Below are positions 1 to 7,483 of a stretch of 64,000 nucleotides of DNA, one piece after another. The notes below the pieces were generated by a model. The model searched no databases and was not told where the DNA came from. It worked only from the letters and a program-made list of their open reading frames with translations. Origin of the DNA: Bradyrhizobium sp. CB1650 (GTDB taxonomy: Bacteria; Pseudomonadota; Alphaproteobacteria; Rhizobiales; Xanthobacteraceae). The translations under genes were made by a program, and so were the position numbers. How positions within the stretch are numbered: position 1 is the stretch's first letter; every line of letters starts with the position of its first letter. The stretch lies in the NCBI RefSeq assembly GCF_029761915.1, contig NZ_CP121695.1, positions 5,299,501 to 5,363,500 of the forward strand, given 5' to 3'.

Positions 1-1
1 G

Positions 2-457
2 AGCGAGGACGGCGTGATGCTGCTGCACTCGATCGGCCGGTCGCAGGGCCCCGACTCCACCAATCCCTGGATCGCCAAGTACATCTTTCCCGGCGGCTAT
101 ATCCCGGCCCTGTCGGAGGTGTTGCCCGCGATCGAGCGAGCTGGGTTCCTGGTCTGCGACATCGAGATCCTGCGCCTCCACTATGCCGAGACGCTCAAGG
201 CCTGGCGGGAGCGGTTCATGGCGCGGCGCGAGGAAGCCGTGCAGCTCTACGACGAGCGTTTCGCGCTGATGTGGGAGTTCTATCTGGCGGCCTGCGAGAT
301 GACCTTCCGCAAACAGGACATGATGAACTTCCAGATCCAACTCACCCGTCGCCAGGGCGTGGTGCCGGTTACCCGCGACTATGTCGGGCATGAAGAGGCC
401 AGGCTGCGCGGCCTCGAACGCAGCGCCAAGCCCAGGCTGAGGCTGGCAGGCGAATAG
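2..457 (+). CDS. cfa: Cyclopropane-fatty-acyl-phospholipid synthase, C-terminal part
   Basis: This is the last ~151 codons of a gene that begins before the window; the open frame runs in from base 2. The enzyme transfers a methylene group from S-adenosylmethionine to cis double bonds of membrane phospholipid acyl chains. The visible part has the family's characteristic C-terminal block: HSIGR, then IFPGGYIPALSE, the LRLHYAETLKAW segment, and a YDERF..MWEFYLA..E stretch. The SAM-binding N-terminal half lies outside the window, so completeness cannot be judged. The stop is TAG at 455-457. Identification rests on recognising the conserved C-terminal block. Confidence 0.93.
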   Translation, partial: SEDGVMLLHSIGRSQGPDSTNPWIAKYIFPGGYIPALSEVLPAIERAGFLVCDIEILRLHYAETLKAWRERFMARREEAVQLYDERFALMWEFYLAACEMTFRKQDMMNFQIQLTRRQGVVPVTRDYVGHEEARLRGLERSAKPRLRLAGE

Positions 458-802
458 GGTCTAGTGACGCAGGCCCGATGGCCGATGAGGCCCGAAAGAG
501 GCCGGGAGTGCCAAATGCACGCGCAGCCGGGCGAGCGTCTCGGCAGGGACCGGCTTGCGCCGCAGTTCCGGTCGCGCGGCATCCTCCATGGCGGCGATCA
601 GCGCCGACAGCCAACGCCGGCTGCCCGCTTCGCTTCGCCAAACCTGTGGCTGCCGTTCTGGCCGCATCTGCCTCGTCTCCCTGACCACGGGTTCCAGAGG
701 ACAAACCTCCTGCCCGCTTTCCCGTTCCGCTACCCCGAAAGAATCCGGGAAGATGTGATCTGCTTCACATAAATCTGGTCCGCCCTGGCCTATTCCGTCG
801 CC
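458..802. other. Intergenic stretch after cfa, no convincing gene
   Basis: The stretch between cfa and the 39-codon gene has open frames on several strands, but none has a convincing ribosome-binding site or recognisable domain. The best candidate is a 68-codon minus-strand frame at 461-667 with an Arg/Ala/Leu-rich product; it is left unannotated. The only clear signal is the CRP-type palindrome near its right end. Confidence 0.5.
753..770. promoter_or_regulatory. CRP/FNR-superfamily type palindrome (TGTGA-N6-TCACA)
   Basis: The sequence ATGTGA-TCTGCT-TCACAT is an exact match to the CRP-type consensus TGTGA-N6-TCACA, with one extra symmetric A/T pair at each end. It lies 32 bp upstream of the start codon of the small membrane peptide at 803. 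The site is seen directly; that a cAMP- or other CRP-like regulator binds it is inferred from the motif. Confidence 0.6.
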
Positions 803-922
803 ATGAGCAAAGAGACCCGAACCTCTTTTGACGCGCAGGACGACCTCCGCACCGACTACGCCCTGATCGCCACCGGCGTCGGAGCTGCCTTGGTTGCGCT
901 GGTCTACCTCCTGCTGGTCTGA
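803..922 (+). CDS. Small single-pass membrane protein (39 aa), unknown function
   Basis: A 39-codon frame starting MSKETRTSFDAQDDLR and ending in TGA. The first ~18 residues are polar and charged; residues about 19-39 (ALIATGVGAALVALVYLLLV) form one hydrophobic segment reaching the C-terminus, so it would be a tail-anchored inner-membrane peptide. Codon use is GC3-rich like the neighbours. It sits just downstream of a perfect CRP-type site, which favours its being a real regulated gene. No family is recognised. A clear Shine-Dalgarno sequence is not evident (CCGTCGCC precedes ATG), which lowers confidence. Confidence 0.5.
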   Translation: MSKETRTSFDAQDDLRTDYALIATGVGAALVALVYLLLV

Positions 923-1259
923 GCCCGAACCGAAAGCCGGCCAGCGCGCCGTCTTGCGCGCGCACATGGATGGGTCGGTGCGCCGACATATAAGGTTCAC
1001 GTCATCCGGATTTTTCCGTGGCAGGTCGCCATCGCCATGGGCGGCTAAGCTCCATTCAAGATTTCCCAATCATCTCAATCCGCCCACACTTGAATCGCGC
1101 GTCCTCGGGCGGCATTCCAGTCAAGGCATTGACAGACCCTGACGAGAGGATTCACACACCGCGTTGTGTGAATCGGGCATAAGGCACGGGAGTGCTTTCT
1201 CTGTGGCGGAGAGAAGCGCTTTATCCCCGACCCGCGCTCCCAACGACAAGCACGAAGCT
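923..1259. other. Intergenic stretch upstream of dnaB
   Basis: There is no recognisable gene here. The frame of dnaB stays open upstream to 1164, but the added residues look unlike DnaB. The notable element is a 26-bp inverted repeat at 1149-1174. Confidence 0.5.
1149..1174. promoter_or_regulatory. Perfect inverted repeat upstream of dnaB
   Basis: The arms GATTCACACA and TGTGTGAATC are perfect 10-bp complements separated by six bases (CCGCGT). The element lies 85 bp before the chosen dnaB start. It could be an operator or a leader hairpin; there is no U-tract, so it is not a typical terminator. Function unknown. Confidence 0.5.
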
Positions 1260-2765
1260 ATGGCTCTGACTGACTCGACCGTCCTCAAACTGGCGCCCGA
1301 TCCCGGAACTCCCGCCTATCGGAGCGCGCCGCATAATATCGAGGCGGAACAGAGCCTTCTCGGCGCGATCCTAGTCAACAACGATGCCTTTTATCGCGTG
1401 TCCGATTTTCTGGAGGCGAAGCATTTCTTCGAGCCGCTGCACCAGACCATCTTCGAGACCGCAGGTAGCCTCATCCGGATGGGCAAGATCGCCACGCCGG
1501 TGACGCTGAAGACGTTCCTGCCCGCCGATACCGACGTCGGCGGCATGACCATCGGGCAATATCTGGCGCGCCTCGCCGCGGAAGCGACCACCATCATCAA
1601 CGCCCAGGACTATGGCCGCACCGTCTACGACCTGTCGTTGCGGCGCGACCTGATCGGCATCGGCGAGGACATGGTCAACGTCGCCTATGACGCGCCGGTC
1701 GACTTCCAGCCGCGTGCCCAGATCGAGGACGCCGAGCGTAAGCTCTACGAACTCGCCGAGTCCGGCCGGTATGACGGCGGCTTCCAGAAATTCTCGCAGG
1801 CGCTGACGGTCGCGGTGGATCTTGCGGCGAAAGCGTTCCAGCGTGACGGAAAGCTGTCGGGCATCTCGACGGGCCTGCGCGACCTCGACACCAAGATGGG
1901 CGGCTTGCAGCCTTCCGACCTCATCATCGTCGCGGGACGTCCCGGCATGGGCAAGACCTCGCTTGCAACCAACATCGCCTACAACGTCGCGCAGGCCTAC
2001 GTTCCGGAACTCCAGGCCGACGGCACCACAAAGGCCGCCAATGGCGGCGTGATCGGCTTCTTCTCCTGCGAAATGTCGGCCGACCAGCTCGCCACGCGTA
2101 TCGTAGCCGAGCGCACCGGCATCCCCTCCTCCCACATCCGCCGCGGCGGCATCTCGGAAGCCGATTTCGAGAAGATCCGCCAGGTTTCGATCGAGCTGCA
2201 GTCGCTGCCTTTCTATGTCGACGCAACCGGTGGTCTGTCGATCGCACAGCTCATGGCGCGCGCGCGTCGGCTGAAGCGCCAGAAAGGCCTCGATCTCCTC
2301 GTCATCGACTACATCCAGCTATTGTCCGGCTCGGGCAAGCGCGCCAGCGACAGCCGCGTGCAGGAAATCACGGAGATCACGACCAGCCTGAAGGCGCTGG
2401 CGAAAGAGCTCAACGTCCCCGTGATCGCGCTGTCGCAGCTCTCGCGTCAGGTCGAATCGCGCGACGACAAACGGCCGCAGCTCTCGGACTTGCGTGAATC
2501 CGGCTCGATCGAGCAGGACGCCGACGTCGTGCTGTTCGTATTCCGCGAGGAATATTACCTCGCCATGAAGGAGCCGCGTCCCGGCACCGAGGAACACGCC
2601 AAATGGCAGGCCGACATGGAACGCACCAGCGGCCGGGCCGAAGTCATCATCGGCAAGCAGCGCCATGGCCCGACCGGCACGGTCGAACTGCACTTCGACG
2701 CGTCGGTCACCCGCTTCGGCGATCTTGCGCATGACGGCCAGTTGCCGGATCGCAGCGACTACTGA
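1260..2765 (+). CDS. dnaB: Replicative DNA helicase DnaB
   Basis: This 501-residue RecA-fold hexameric helicase unwinds DNA 5'-3' at the replication fork. The N-terminal domain begins NIEAEQSLLGAIL, typical of DnaB. The C-terminal ATPase domain has Walker A GRPGMGKTS at about residues 226-234 and the Walker B segment VIDYIQLL at about 348-355, followed by the ALSQLSRQVE and DLRESGSIEQDAD motifs. ATG at 1260 is chosen because the open extension back to 1164 adds 32 residues not typical of DnaB, while MALTDSTV leads directly into the family N-terminus. alr follows 40 bp downstream on the same strand, a common alphaproteobacterial pairing. Length is normal for the family. Confidence 0.97.
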   Translation: MALTDSTVLKLAPDPGTPAYRSAPHNIEAEQSLLGAILVNNDAFYRVSDFLEAKHFFEPLHQTIFETAGSLIRMGKIATPVTLKTFLPADTDVGGMTIGQYLARLAAEATTIINAQDYGRTVYDLSLRRDLIGIGEDMVNVAYDAPVDFQPRAQIEDAERKLYELAESGRYDGGFQKFSQALTVAVDLAAKAFQRDGKLSGISTGLRDLDTKMGGLQPSDLIIVAGRPGMGKTSLATNIAYNVAQAYVPELQADGTTKAANGGVIGFFSCEMSADQLATRIVAERTGIPSSHIRRGGISEADFEKIRQVSIELQSLPFYVDATGGLSIAQLMARARRLKRQKGLDLLVIDYIQLLSGSGKRASDSRVQEITEITTSLKALAKELNVPVIALSQLSRQVESRDDKRPQLSDLRESGSIEQDADVVLFVFREEYYLAMKEPRPGTEEHAKWQADMERTSGRAEVIIGKQRHGPTGTVELHFDASVTRFGDLAHDGQLPDRSDY

Positions 2766-2805
2766 GTTCCTTGAACAGCACCTGCCTCTTGCGTAAAACG
2801 GCGCC

Positions 2806-4086
2806 ATGACAGTGGCGCCCGACCCGAAAACGCTCCCGCAAACCGGCCTCCTCTCCGCGGAGGCCAACCAAGCCGCTGCGCTCGCAGCCTTCGGCGGTGT
2901 GCTCACCGTCGATCTCGACGCAATCATCGCCAATTGGCGCAAGCTCGAGAAAACGGCCGTTCCGGCCGAATGCTCGGCGGTGGTCAAGGCCGACGCGTAT
3001 GGCTGCGGCGCCGAACAGGTCGCGCGCGCGCTGAGCAAGGCCGGCTGCAAGACCTTCTTCGTCGCCACCATCGAGGAGGCGCGCACCGTGCGCGCCGCGG
3101 TGCCCGAGGCGACGATCTACGTGCTCGGCGGCTATTTCCAGAACACCGGCGAACATTACGCCAACATCAATTGCCGACCGGTGATCGGCGATCTCAGCGA
3201 GCTCGCCGAATGGGATGTGTTCTGCCGCCGCACCGGCTGGACCGGCGGGGCCGCAATCCACGTCGACACCGGCATGAACCGCCTCGGCCTGACACTCGCG
3301 GACGCGCAGGCCATCGTCCCCCGAATCCATGCCGGCGATCACGGCATTACGCTGGTCATGAGCCATCTGGTCTCGGCCGAGCAGCTCAACAGCCCGATGA
3401 ACGCGAAACAGCTCGCCGCCTTCCGCGGCATCGCCAGCGCATTTGCGGGCGTGCCGGCAGCGCTCGCCAATTCCTCCGGCATCTTCCTGGGCGCCCCGTT
3501 CCAGTTCGATCTGGTGCGACCCGGTGCCGCGCTTTACGGCGTCAACCCGACGCCGGAGGCCGACAATCCGATGCAGCAGGTTGTCGATCTCAAAGCGCGC
3601 ATCGTGCAGGTCCGCAATGTCGAGCGCGGTGAGACCGTCGGCTATGGCGGCACCTGGAGCGCGCGGCGGCCGACGAAGCTCGCGATCGTCGCGGCTGGTT
3701 ACGCCGACGGTTATTTTCGCGCCGCCAGCTCCAATGACGGCACCCGCGGTGCCGAGGTGATCGTTGCGGGCAGACGCTGCCCGGTGGCGGGCCGCGTCTC
3801 CATGGATATGATCGCGATCGACATCACCGATCTGCCGCCGAACGCGGCGCGGCGCGGCCACATGGTTACGCTGCTCGGCGAAGGCATCACCGTCGACGAG
3901 CTCGCGCATCACTTCGGAACCATCGGCTACGAAGTGCTGACCAGTCTCGGCCCCCGCTACGCCCGCGTGTACAAGGGCGGGAACGTGGTCGAGCCGCTCG
4001 CAAAGGCAGCACCTGCGCCGGCCGTCGAGCAGCAGCCCTCGCCGCCGCCGGTCGAGCCAGCGAACCCACCGCCGCTGCCGACCTGA
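2806..4086 (+). CDS. alr: Alanine racemase
   Basis: This PLP-dependent enzyme interconverts L- and D-alanine for peptidoglycan synthesis. The cofactor lysine is in VVKADAYGCG (Lys61), and the family motifs NSSGIF, RPGAALYG, AGYADGY and GRVSMDM follow in order. The product is 426 residues. About the first 25 residues and a Pro/Ala-rich tail of about 30 residues (rich in PPP and PxP) extend beyond the usual Alr core, so it is longer than the typical ~360-380. It follows dnaB closely and probably shares transcription with it. The 3' end faces the Cys-rich gene on the opposite strand across 12 bp. Confidence 0.96.
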   Translation: MTVAPDPKTLPQTGLLSAEANQAAALAAFGGVLTVDLDAIIANWRKLEKTAVPAECSAVVKADAYGCGAEQVARALSKAGCKTFFVATIEEARTVRAAVPEATIYVLGGYFQNTGEHYANINCRPVIGDLSELAEWDVFCRRTGWTGGAAIHVDTGMNRLGLTLADAQAIVPRIHAGDHGITLVMSHLVSAEQLNSPMNAKQLAAFRGIASAFAGVPAALANSSGIFLGAPFQFDLVRPGAALYGVNPTPEADNPMQQVVDLKARIVQVRNVERGETVGYGGTWSARRPTKLAIVAAGYADGYFRAASSNDGTRGAEVIVAGRRCPVAGRVSMDMIAIDITDLPPNAARRGHMVTLLGEGITVDELAHHFGTIGYEVLTSLGPRYARVYKGGNVVEPLAKAAPAPAVEQQPSPPPVEPANPPPLPT

Positions 4087-4098
4087 TCGGCTCGTCCG

Positions 4099-4317
4099 TT
4101 ACTTCTTCCGGCTATCGAGCGCCGTCTTGCAAGCCGCGCTGAGCTGGTCGCGCTTGCCGTTGAGACAGGCGACGATACGGCCACCACCGGGCGCGATGCC
4201 GGCGCAGAATTTGTCGTAGTCGGTCTTGCACGCGCCGCGCGTGTCGGTCGATTGTGCCAGCGCGGCCCCGGAGAACATGACGGCAAAGGCGATGGCGGCG
4301 AAGTTCAACTTGGACAT
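4099..4317 (-). CDS. Small exported Cys-rich repeat protein
   Basis: This 72-residue product has a clear signal peptide (MSKLNFAAIAFAVMFSGAALA, cut near residue 21-22). The mature part is a single four-cysteine module: C-x7-C-x12-C-x11-C with KFCAG and ACLNGKRDQLSAAC. This matches the bacterial cysteine-rich repeat family related to the eukaryotic Golgi GLG1 repeat. It likely acts in the periplasm, probably disulfide-bonded; the function is not known. It is divergent from xth, and the two starts lie 45 bp apart. ATG at 4317 is chosen because the open frame upstream has no signal-peptide-like start. Confidence 0.8.
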   Translation of the reverse strand: MSKLNFAAIAFAVMFSGAALAQSTDTRGACKTDYDKFCAGIAPGGGRIVACLNGKRDQLSAACKTALDSRKK

Positions 4318-4362
4318 GGTGTCTCCGGGTCGGATCGTAACGAACAAGGCCGCCATCTCTAC

Positions 4363-5133
4363 ATGAAGATCGCGACATTCAACATCAACAACGTCAACCG
4401 CCGCCTGCCCAATTTGCTGGCGTGGATGCGCGCGGCAAAGCCCGACGTCGTCGCCCTCCAGGAGCTGAAGGCGACCGACGCCGAATTCCCGATCGCCGCG
4501 ATCGAGAAAGCCGGCTACGGCGCGGTTTGGCGCGGACAGAAAACCTGGAATGGCGTCGCCATCCTCGCCCGCAACGCCGAACCCGTGCTGACCCGCGATC
4601 ACTTACCCGGTGATCGTGACGATCACGAGGCACGCTATATCGAGGCGGCAATACGCGGCATCATCGTCACCAGCATCTACCTGCCCAACGGCAATCCGCA
4701 GCCCGGCCCGAAATTCGACTACAAGCTCGCCTGGTTCGCGCGGCTCCGGCGCCATGCCAAAACATTCCTCGATCAGGATCTGCCGGTCGTGCTCGCCGGC
4801 GACTACAACGTCGCGCCGACCGCGATCGACATCTATCCGACACGCTCGTGGGACAAGGACGCGCTGATCCAGCCGAAGAGCCGCGCAGCCTTTGCTTCAC
4901 TGGTCGCACAGGGCTGGTGCGATGCGATCCGCGAGTTGCATCCGGAGAAAGGCATCTACACCTTCTGGGATTACAAGCGGAACCGCTGGCCGCGCGATGC
5001 GGGTCTGCGACTTGATCATTTGCTGCTCAGCCCCGCGCTTGCATCGCGCCTGATCAAGGCCGGCGTCGACAGGAAAATCCGCGGCGAGGACGGCGCCAGC
5101 GATCACGCGCCGGCGTGGGTGGCGCTTCGCTGA
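4363..5133 (+). CDS. xth: Exodeoxyribonuclease III (AP endonuclease)
   Basis: This 256-residue enzyme of the exonuclease-endonuclease-phosphatase fold cleaves DNA at abasic sites in base-excision repair. Motifs in order: MKIATFNINNVNRR, ALQELK (metal-binding Glu), GVAILAR, GDYNVAP (catalytic Asp and Asn), GLRLDHLLLS and the terminal SDHAP (catalytic His). The start at 4363 gives the exact family N-terminus; the upstream extension is rejected. A divergent promoter region with the Cys-rich gene is only 45 bp. It ends 7 bp from the convergent GFA-family gene. Confidence 0.95.
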   Translation: MKIATFNINNVNRRLPNLLAWMRAAKPDVVALQELKATDAEFPIAAIEKAGYGAVWRGQKTWNGVAILARNAEPVLTRDHLPGDRDDHEARYIEAAIRGIIVTSIYLPNGNPQPGPKFDYKLAWFARLRRHAKTFLDQDLPVVLAGDYNVAPTAIDIYPTRSWDKDALIQPKSRAAFASLVAQGWCDAIRELHPEKGIYTFWDYKRNRWPRDAGLRLDHLLLSPALASRLIKAGVDRKIRGEDGASDHAPAWVALR

Positions 5134-5140
5134 TCGTCCG

Positions 5141-5509
5141 TCACCACAGGTTCTTCCCATCGATGACATTCACGGGCACCGCGTCGAGATCGAAATCGTC
5201 GAACAGGCGCGCATTGACTGCGACCTTGGGATTGTCGAAGTCGGGCTTGCCGGTCGACCAGTCCGGGGACTCCGAATAGGTCCCGCAGCCGCAGCTCGCA
5301 CAGAAATGATGTTTGACGGTCCGGCTGCCCCAGAGATAGGTCGCGACATTGTCGGCGGGCGACAGCAGGCGGAATTGCGCCGGCTTGTAATAGGCCCACA
5401 GCGCGCCGCGCTTGGCGCAGAGCGAACAGGTGCAGCGCGTCACGCTCGAGGGCGCCTCGGTCACCTCGAACACCGTTTCACCGCAATGACAGCTTGCCTC
5501 GATCGGCAT
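5141..5509 (-). CDS. GFA (glutathione-dependent formaldehyde-activating) family protein
   Basis: This 122-residue protein has the zinc-binding Cys pattern of the GFA/CENP-V fold: SCHCGETVFEV near the N-terminus, TRCTCSLCAKRGALW at about 25-40, and FCASCGCGTY at about 69-78. Members include Gfa itself and many uncharacterised proteins, so substrate cannot be assigned; the name does not prove formaldehyde metabolism. The start at 5509 (MPIEASCHCG) gives the family N-terminus. It stands alone and converges with xth. Confidence 0.88.
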   Translation of the reverse strand: MPIEASCHCGETVFEVTEAPSSVTRCTCSLCAKRGALWAYYKPAQFRLLSPADNVATYLWGSRTVKHHFCASCGCGTYSESPDWSTGKPDFDNPKVAVNARLFDDFDLDAVPVNVIDGKNLW

Positions 5510-5661
5510 GACCGCTTCCTCCAGGACTGGCAGGAGACGGTCATAGAGCGCCCCTGCTGCCAACCTGCTGTCAGCAGCATGGCGCGTCGCAGACCCTCGT
5601 TCGCGGACAGGCGCCTGGCGCGCGCGGGCACGCGTGCGGGGATCGGCTCGCTACAAAAATC

Positions 5662-5690
5662 CGCAAAACAATCCCATGCAAAGTAGCAGG
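5662..5690 (+). repeat. Short dispersed repeat containing CCCATGCAAAGTAGC (copy 1)
   Basis: The block CAAAACAATCCCATGCAAAG, continuing TAGCAGG, matches a second intergenic copy at 62042-62069 with only three differences. Both copies lie in AT-richer gaps. The function is unknown; the similarity is direct. Confidence 0.5.
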
Positions 5691-5731
5691 TCGGGCCCCT
5701 GCCCGATCCAAAGCCCGACGACGCAAGCCTC

Positions 5732-5769
5732 TTGACGCGACCCTTCTGGTCATCCTACTGGTCTAACCA
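5732..5769 (+). promoter_or_regulatory. Promoter with FadR-type operator before the GntR gene
   Basis: TTGACG at 5732-5737 is a good -35 box. The short palindrome TGGT-CTA-ACCA at 5759-5769, with an additional TGGTCAT half-site at 5747-5753, has the TGGTnnnACCA pattern bound by many FCD-type GntR regulators. It overlaps the expected -10 region, 25 bp before the regulator's ATG, consistent with autorepression. The operator role is inferred. Confidence 0.45.
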
Positions 5770-5793
5770 AGGTCATATCAAGACGAGACAGGG

Positions 5794-6534
5794 ATGGAGC
5801 TCAAGCGGGCCGCCGAAGGCGAAAAGGGGTTCGAGAAGGTCTTTGCCTTCTTGCGCGAGCGTCTGCTTGCGGGCTCGCTCAAGCCCGGCGACCGCCTGAT
5901 CTCGGAGCGCGAGCTTGCGAGCCTCCTCGGCGTCAGCCGTCCGATCGTGCGCGAGGCGCTGCGCGCCCTCACGGTGCTCGGCATCGTCGAGATCCGCGAC
6001 CGCATCGGCACCGTGGTGACGCGGCCGGACGTGTCGGTCCTCAACGACTTCTTCACCTTTGCGCTGGCTCAGCAGGCAGACATGCTCGACGACGTCATGC
6101 AGGCGCGCGTCGCGATCGAATGTCAGGCGATCCGGCTCGCCTGCGAACGCGCCGGCATTGCCGATTTCGAGCGCCTGCAGCGCGCGCTTGCGAAAATAGA
6201 AGAGACCATCGACGAGGCGGATGCGGGCGGCATGGCCGATTTCGAGTTCCATCGCGCGATCGTCGTGGCGTCACGTTCGGAGACACTGACGGTCCTGCAC
6301 AATTCGATGGCGGGCCTGCTCACGCATTCGCATCGCAGCCGCCGCGAGCTGGTGCAGGCCTTCCCGTCGATGAAGACGTATCTGATCGACGACCACCGGC
6401 GCATCTTCGAGGCGGTCGTCGCGCGCGACCCGGAGCGAGCGGATGCAACGCTGCGCAAGCATTTTGCCATCGGCGATGAATACCGGCGGCGGGCCGTCGT
6501 CGGCGAGACGGACAGAAGCAGCGCCTCACGCTGA
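5794..6534 (+). CDS. FadR/GntR-family transcriptional regulator (FCD domain)
   Basis: This 246-residue regulator has an N-terminal winged helix-turn-helix (about residues 8-75, with GDRLISERELASLLGVSRP and VREALRALTVLGIVE) and a C-terminal all-helical FCD ligand domain (about 90-225, with RVAIECQAIRLA, DFEFHRAIV and HRRIFEAVVARDP, carrying the Asp/His residues that bind a metal in many members). It is first in a same-strand run with a dehydrogenase, ABC transporter, isomerase and kinase, so it is likely the operon's local repressor, released by the substrate or a pathway intermediate. A TGGTnnnACCA operator lies just upstream. Confidence 0.92.
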   Translation: MELKRAAEGEKGFEKVFAFLRERLLAGSLKPGDRLISERELASLLGVSRPIVREALRALTVLGIVEIRDRIGTVVTRPDVSVLNDFFTFALAQQADMLDDVMQARVAIECQAIRLACERAGIADFERLQRALAKIEETIDEADAGGMADFEFHRAIVVASRSETLTVLHNSMAGLLTHSHRSRRELVQAFPSMKTYLIDDHRRIFEAVVARDPERADATLRKHFAIGDEYRRRAVVGETDRSSASR

Positions 6535-6574
6535 CTAGCGGGCAGACCAACCAAACAAGAAACGGACGAGCGAC

Positions 6575-7474
6575 ATGGGACGGGATGACAAGGGCAGCAT
6601 CGGCTTCATCGGCATCGGCACGATGGGCCGGGAAATGGTGCGCAATCTCCTGAAGGCCGGGCACGCGGTTCGCGCTTTCGATCTCGACGAGGCTGCGGTC
6701 ACAGATGTCATGAGGGAAGGCGCGGCCCGCGCGCAAAATCCCGCTGATGCCGCGCGCGGTGCGGACATCGTCGTCACCATGCTGCCCGATACGCCCCATG
6801 TCGAGGCGACCATTTACGGCAAGGATGGCCTTCTGAAATCGCCACCGCCCGGCAAGCTTATCGTGGACATGAGCACGATCTCGCCGGTCGCGGTCCGCCG
6901 CATCCATGCCGATTTGAAGCAGATTGGCGTCAGCTTCATCGATGCGCCGGTCTCCGGCGGGCCGCTGGGCGCGAAGAACGCCGCGCTCTCGATCATGGCG
7001 GGCGGCGACGACGACGCCTTCGCGCAGGCCGAACTGTTCTTCCGCGCGATGGGCACGACCATCACGCATGTCGGTGCCTCCGGCGCCGGCCAGACCGTCA
7101 AGCTCTGCAATCAACTCATCTGCGGCATCAACATCCAGGCGATCTGCGAGGCGCTCGCGCTGGGACGCGCCTCCGGCGTCGATCTCAACCTCTTGCGCCG
7201 GGTGCTGCTCGGCGGCTCCGCCGCGTCCTGGATGCTCGACAAGCTTGGCCCCGCCATGATCGAGGGCGACGTCGCTGCCGGTTTCCGCATCGATCTGATG
7301 CTCAAGGACCTCCGCCTTGTGCAGGAACACGCGCAGGCGCTGAACGTGCCGCTGCCCGGCACCGCGCTCGTCACCAGCCAGTATGTCGACGCGCGGGCCC
7401 ATGGCGAAGGCACAAACGGCAACCAGGCGCTGTTCCGCGTCTATGACCGCATGACGAACCAGGTCACGGGCTAA
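6575..7474 (+). CDS. NAD(P)-dependent 2-hydroxy acid dehydrogenase, HIBADH/GarR family
   Basis: This 299-residue member of the 3-hydroxyisobutyrate dehydrogenase superfamily has the Rossmann motif GFIGIGTMGREMVRNL at residues ~9-24, the substrate signature DAPVSGGPLGA near 123-133, and the catalytic Lys region GAGQTVKLCNQ near 170-180. Family enzymes act on beta-hydroxy acids such as tartronate semialdehyde/glycerate, 3-hydroxyisobutyrate or threonate; sequence alone does not tell which. It follows the GntR gene by 40 bp and precedes the transporter genes by 9 bp, so it is probably a step in catabolism of the imported compound. Confidence 0.9.
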   Translation: MGRDDKGSIGFIGIGTMGREMVRNLLKAGHAVRAFDLDEAAVTDVMREGAARAQNPADAARGADIVVTMLPDTPHVEATIYGKDGLLKSPPPGKLIVDMSTISPVAVRRIHADLKQIGVSFIDAPVSGGPLGAKNAALSIMAGGDDDAFAQAELFFRAMGTTITHVGASGAGQTVKLCNQLICGINIQAICEALALGRASGVDLNLLRRVLLGGSAASWMLDKLGPAMIEGDVAAGFRIDLMLKDLRLVQEHAQALNVPLPGTALVTSQYVDARAHGEGTNGNQALFRVYDRMTNQVTG

Positions 7475-7483
7475 CCGGGCGCA

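Noticed and set aside
461..1069. 202-codon minus-strand frame between cfa and dnaB
   Set aside because: It runs across the CRP-type site and the 39-codon gene, shows no domain, and its overlap with noncoding palindromes suggests an accidental frame. A shorter 68-codon piece (461-667) is possible but unsupported.
1371..2135. 254-codon minus-strand frame inside dnaB
   Set aside because: An antisense frame produced by strong GC3 bias; no start signal and no domain.
5571..5753. 60-codon minus-strand frame before the GntR gene
   Set aside because: Arg/Ala/Pro-rich with no start signal; it overlaps the dispersed repeat and promoter.
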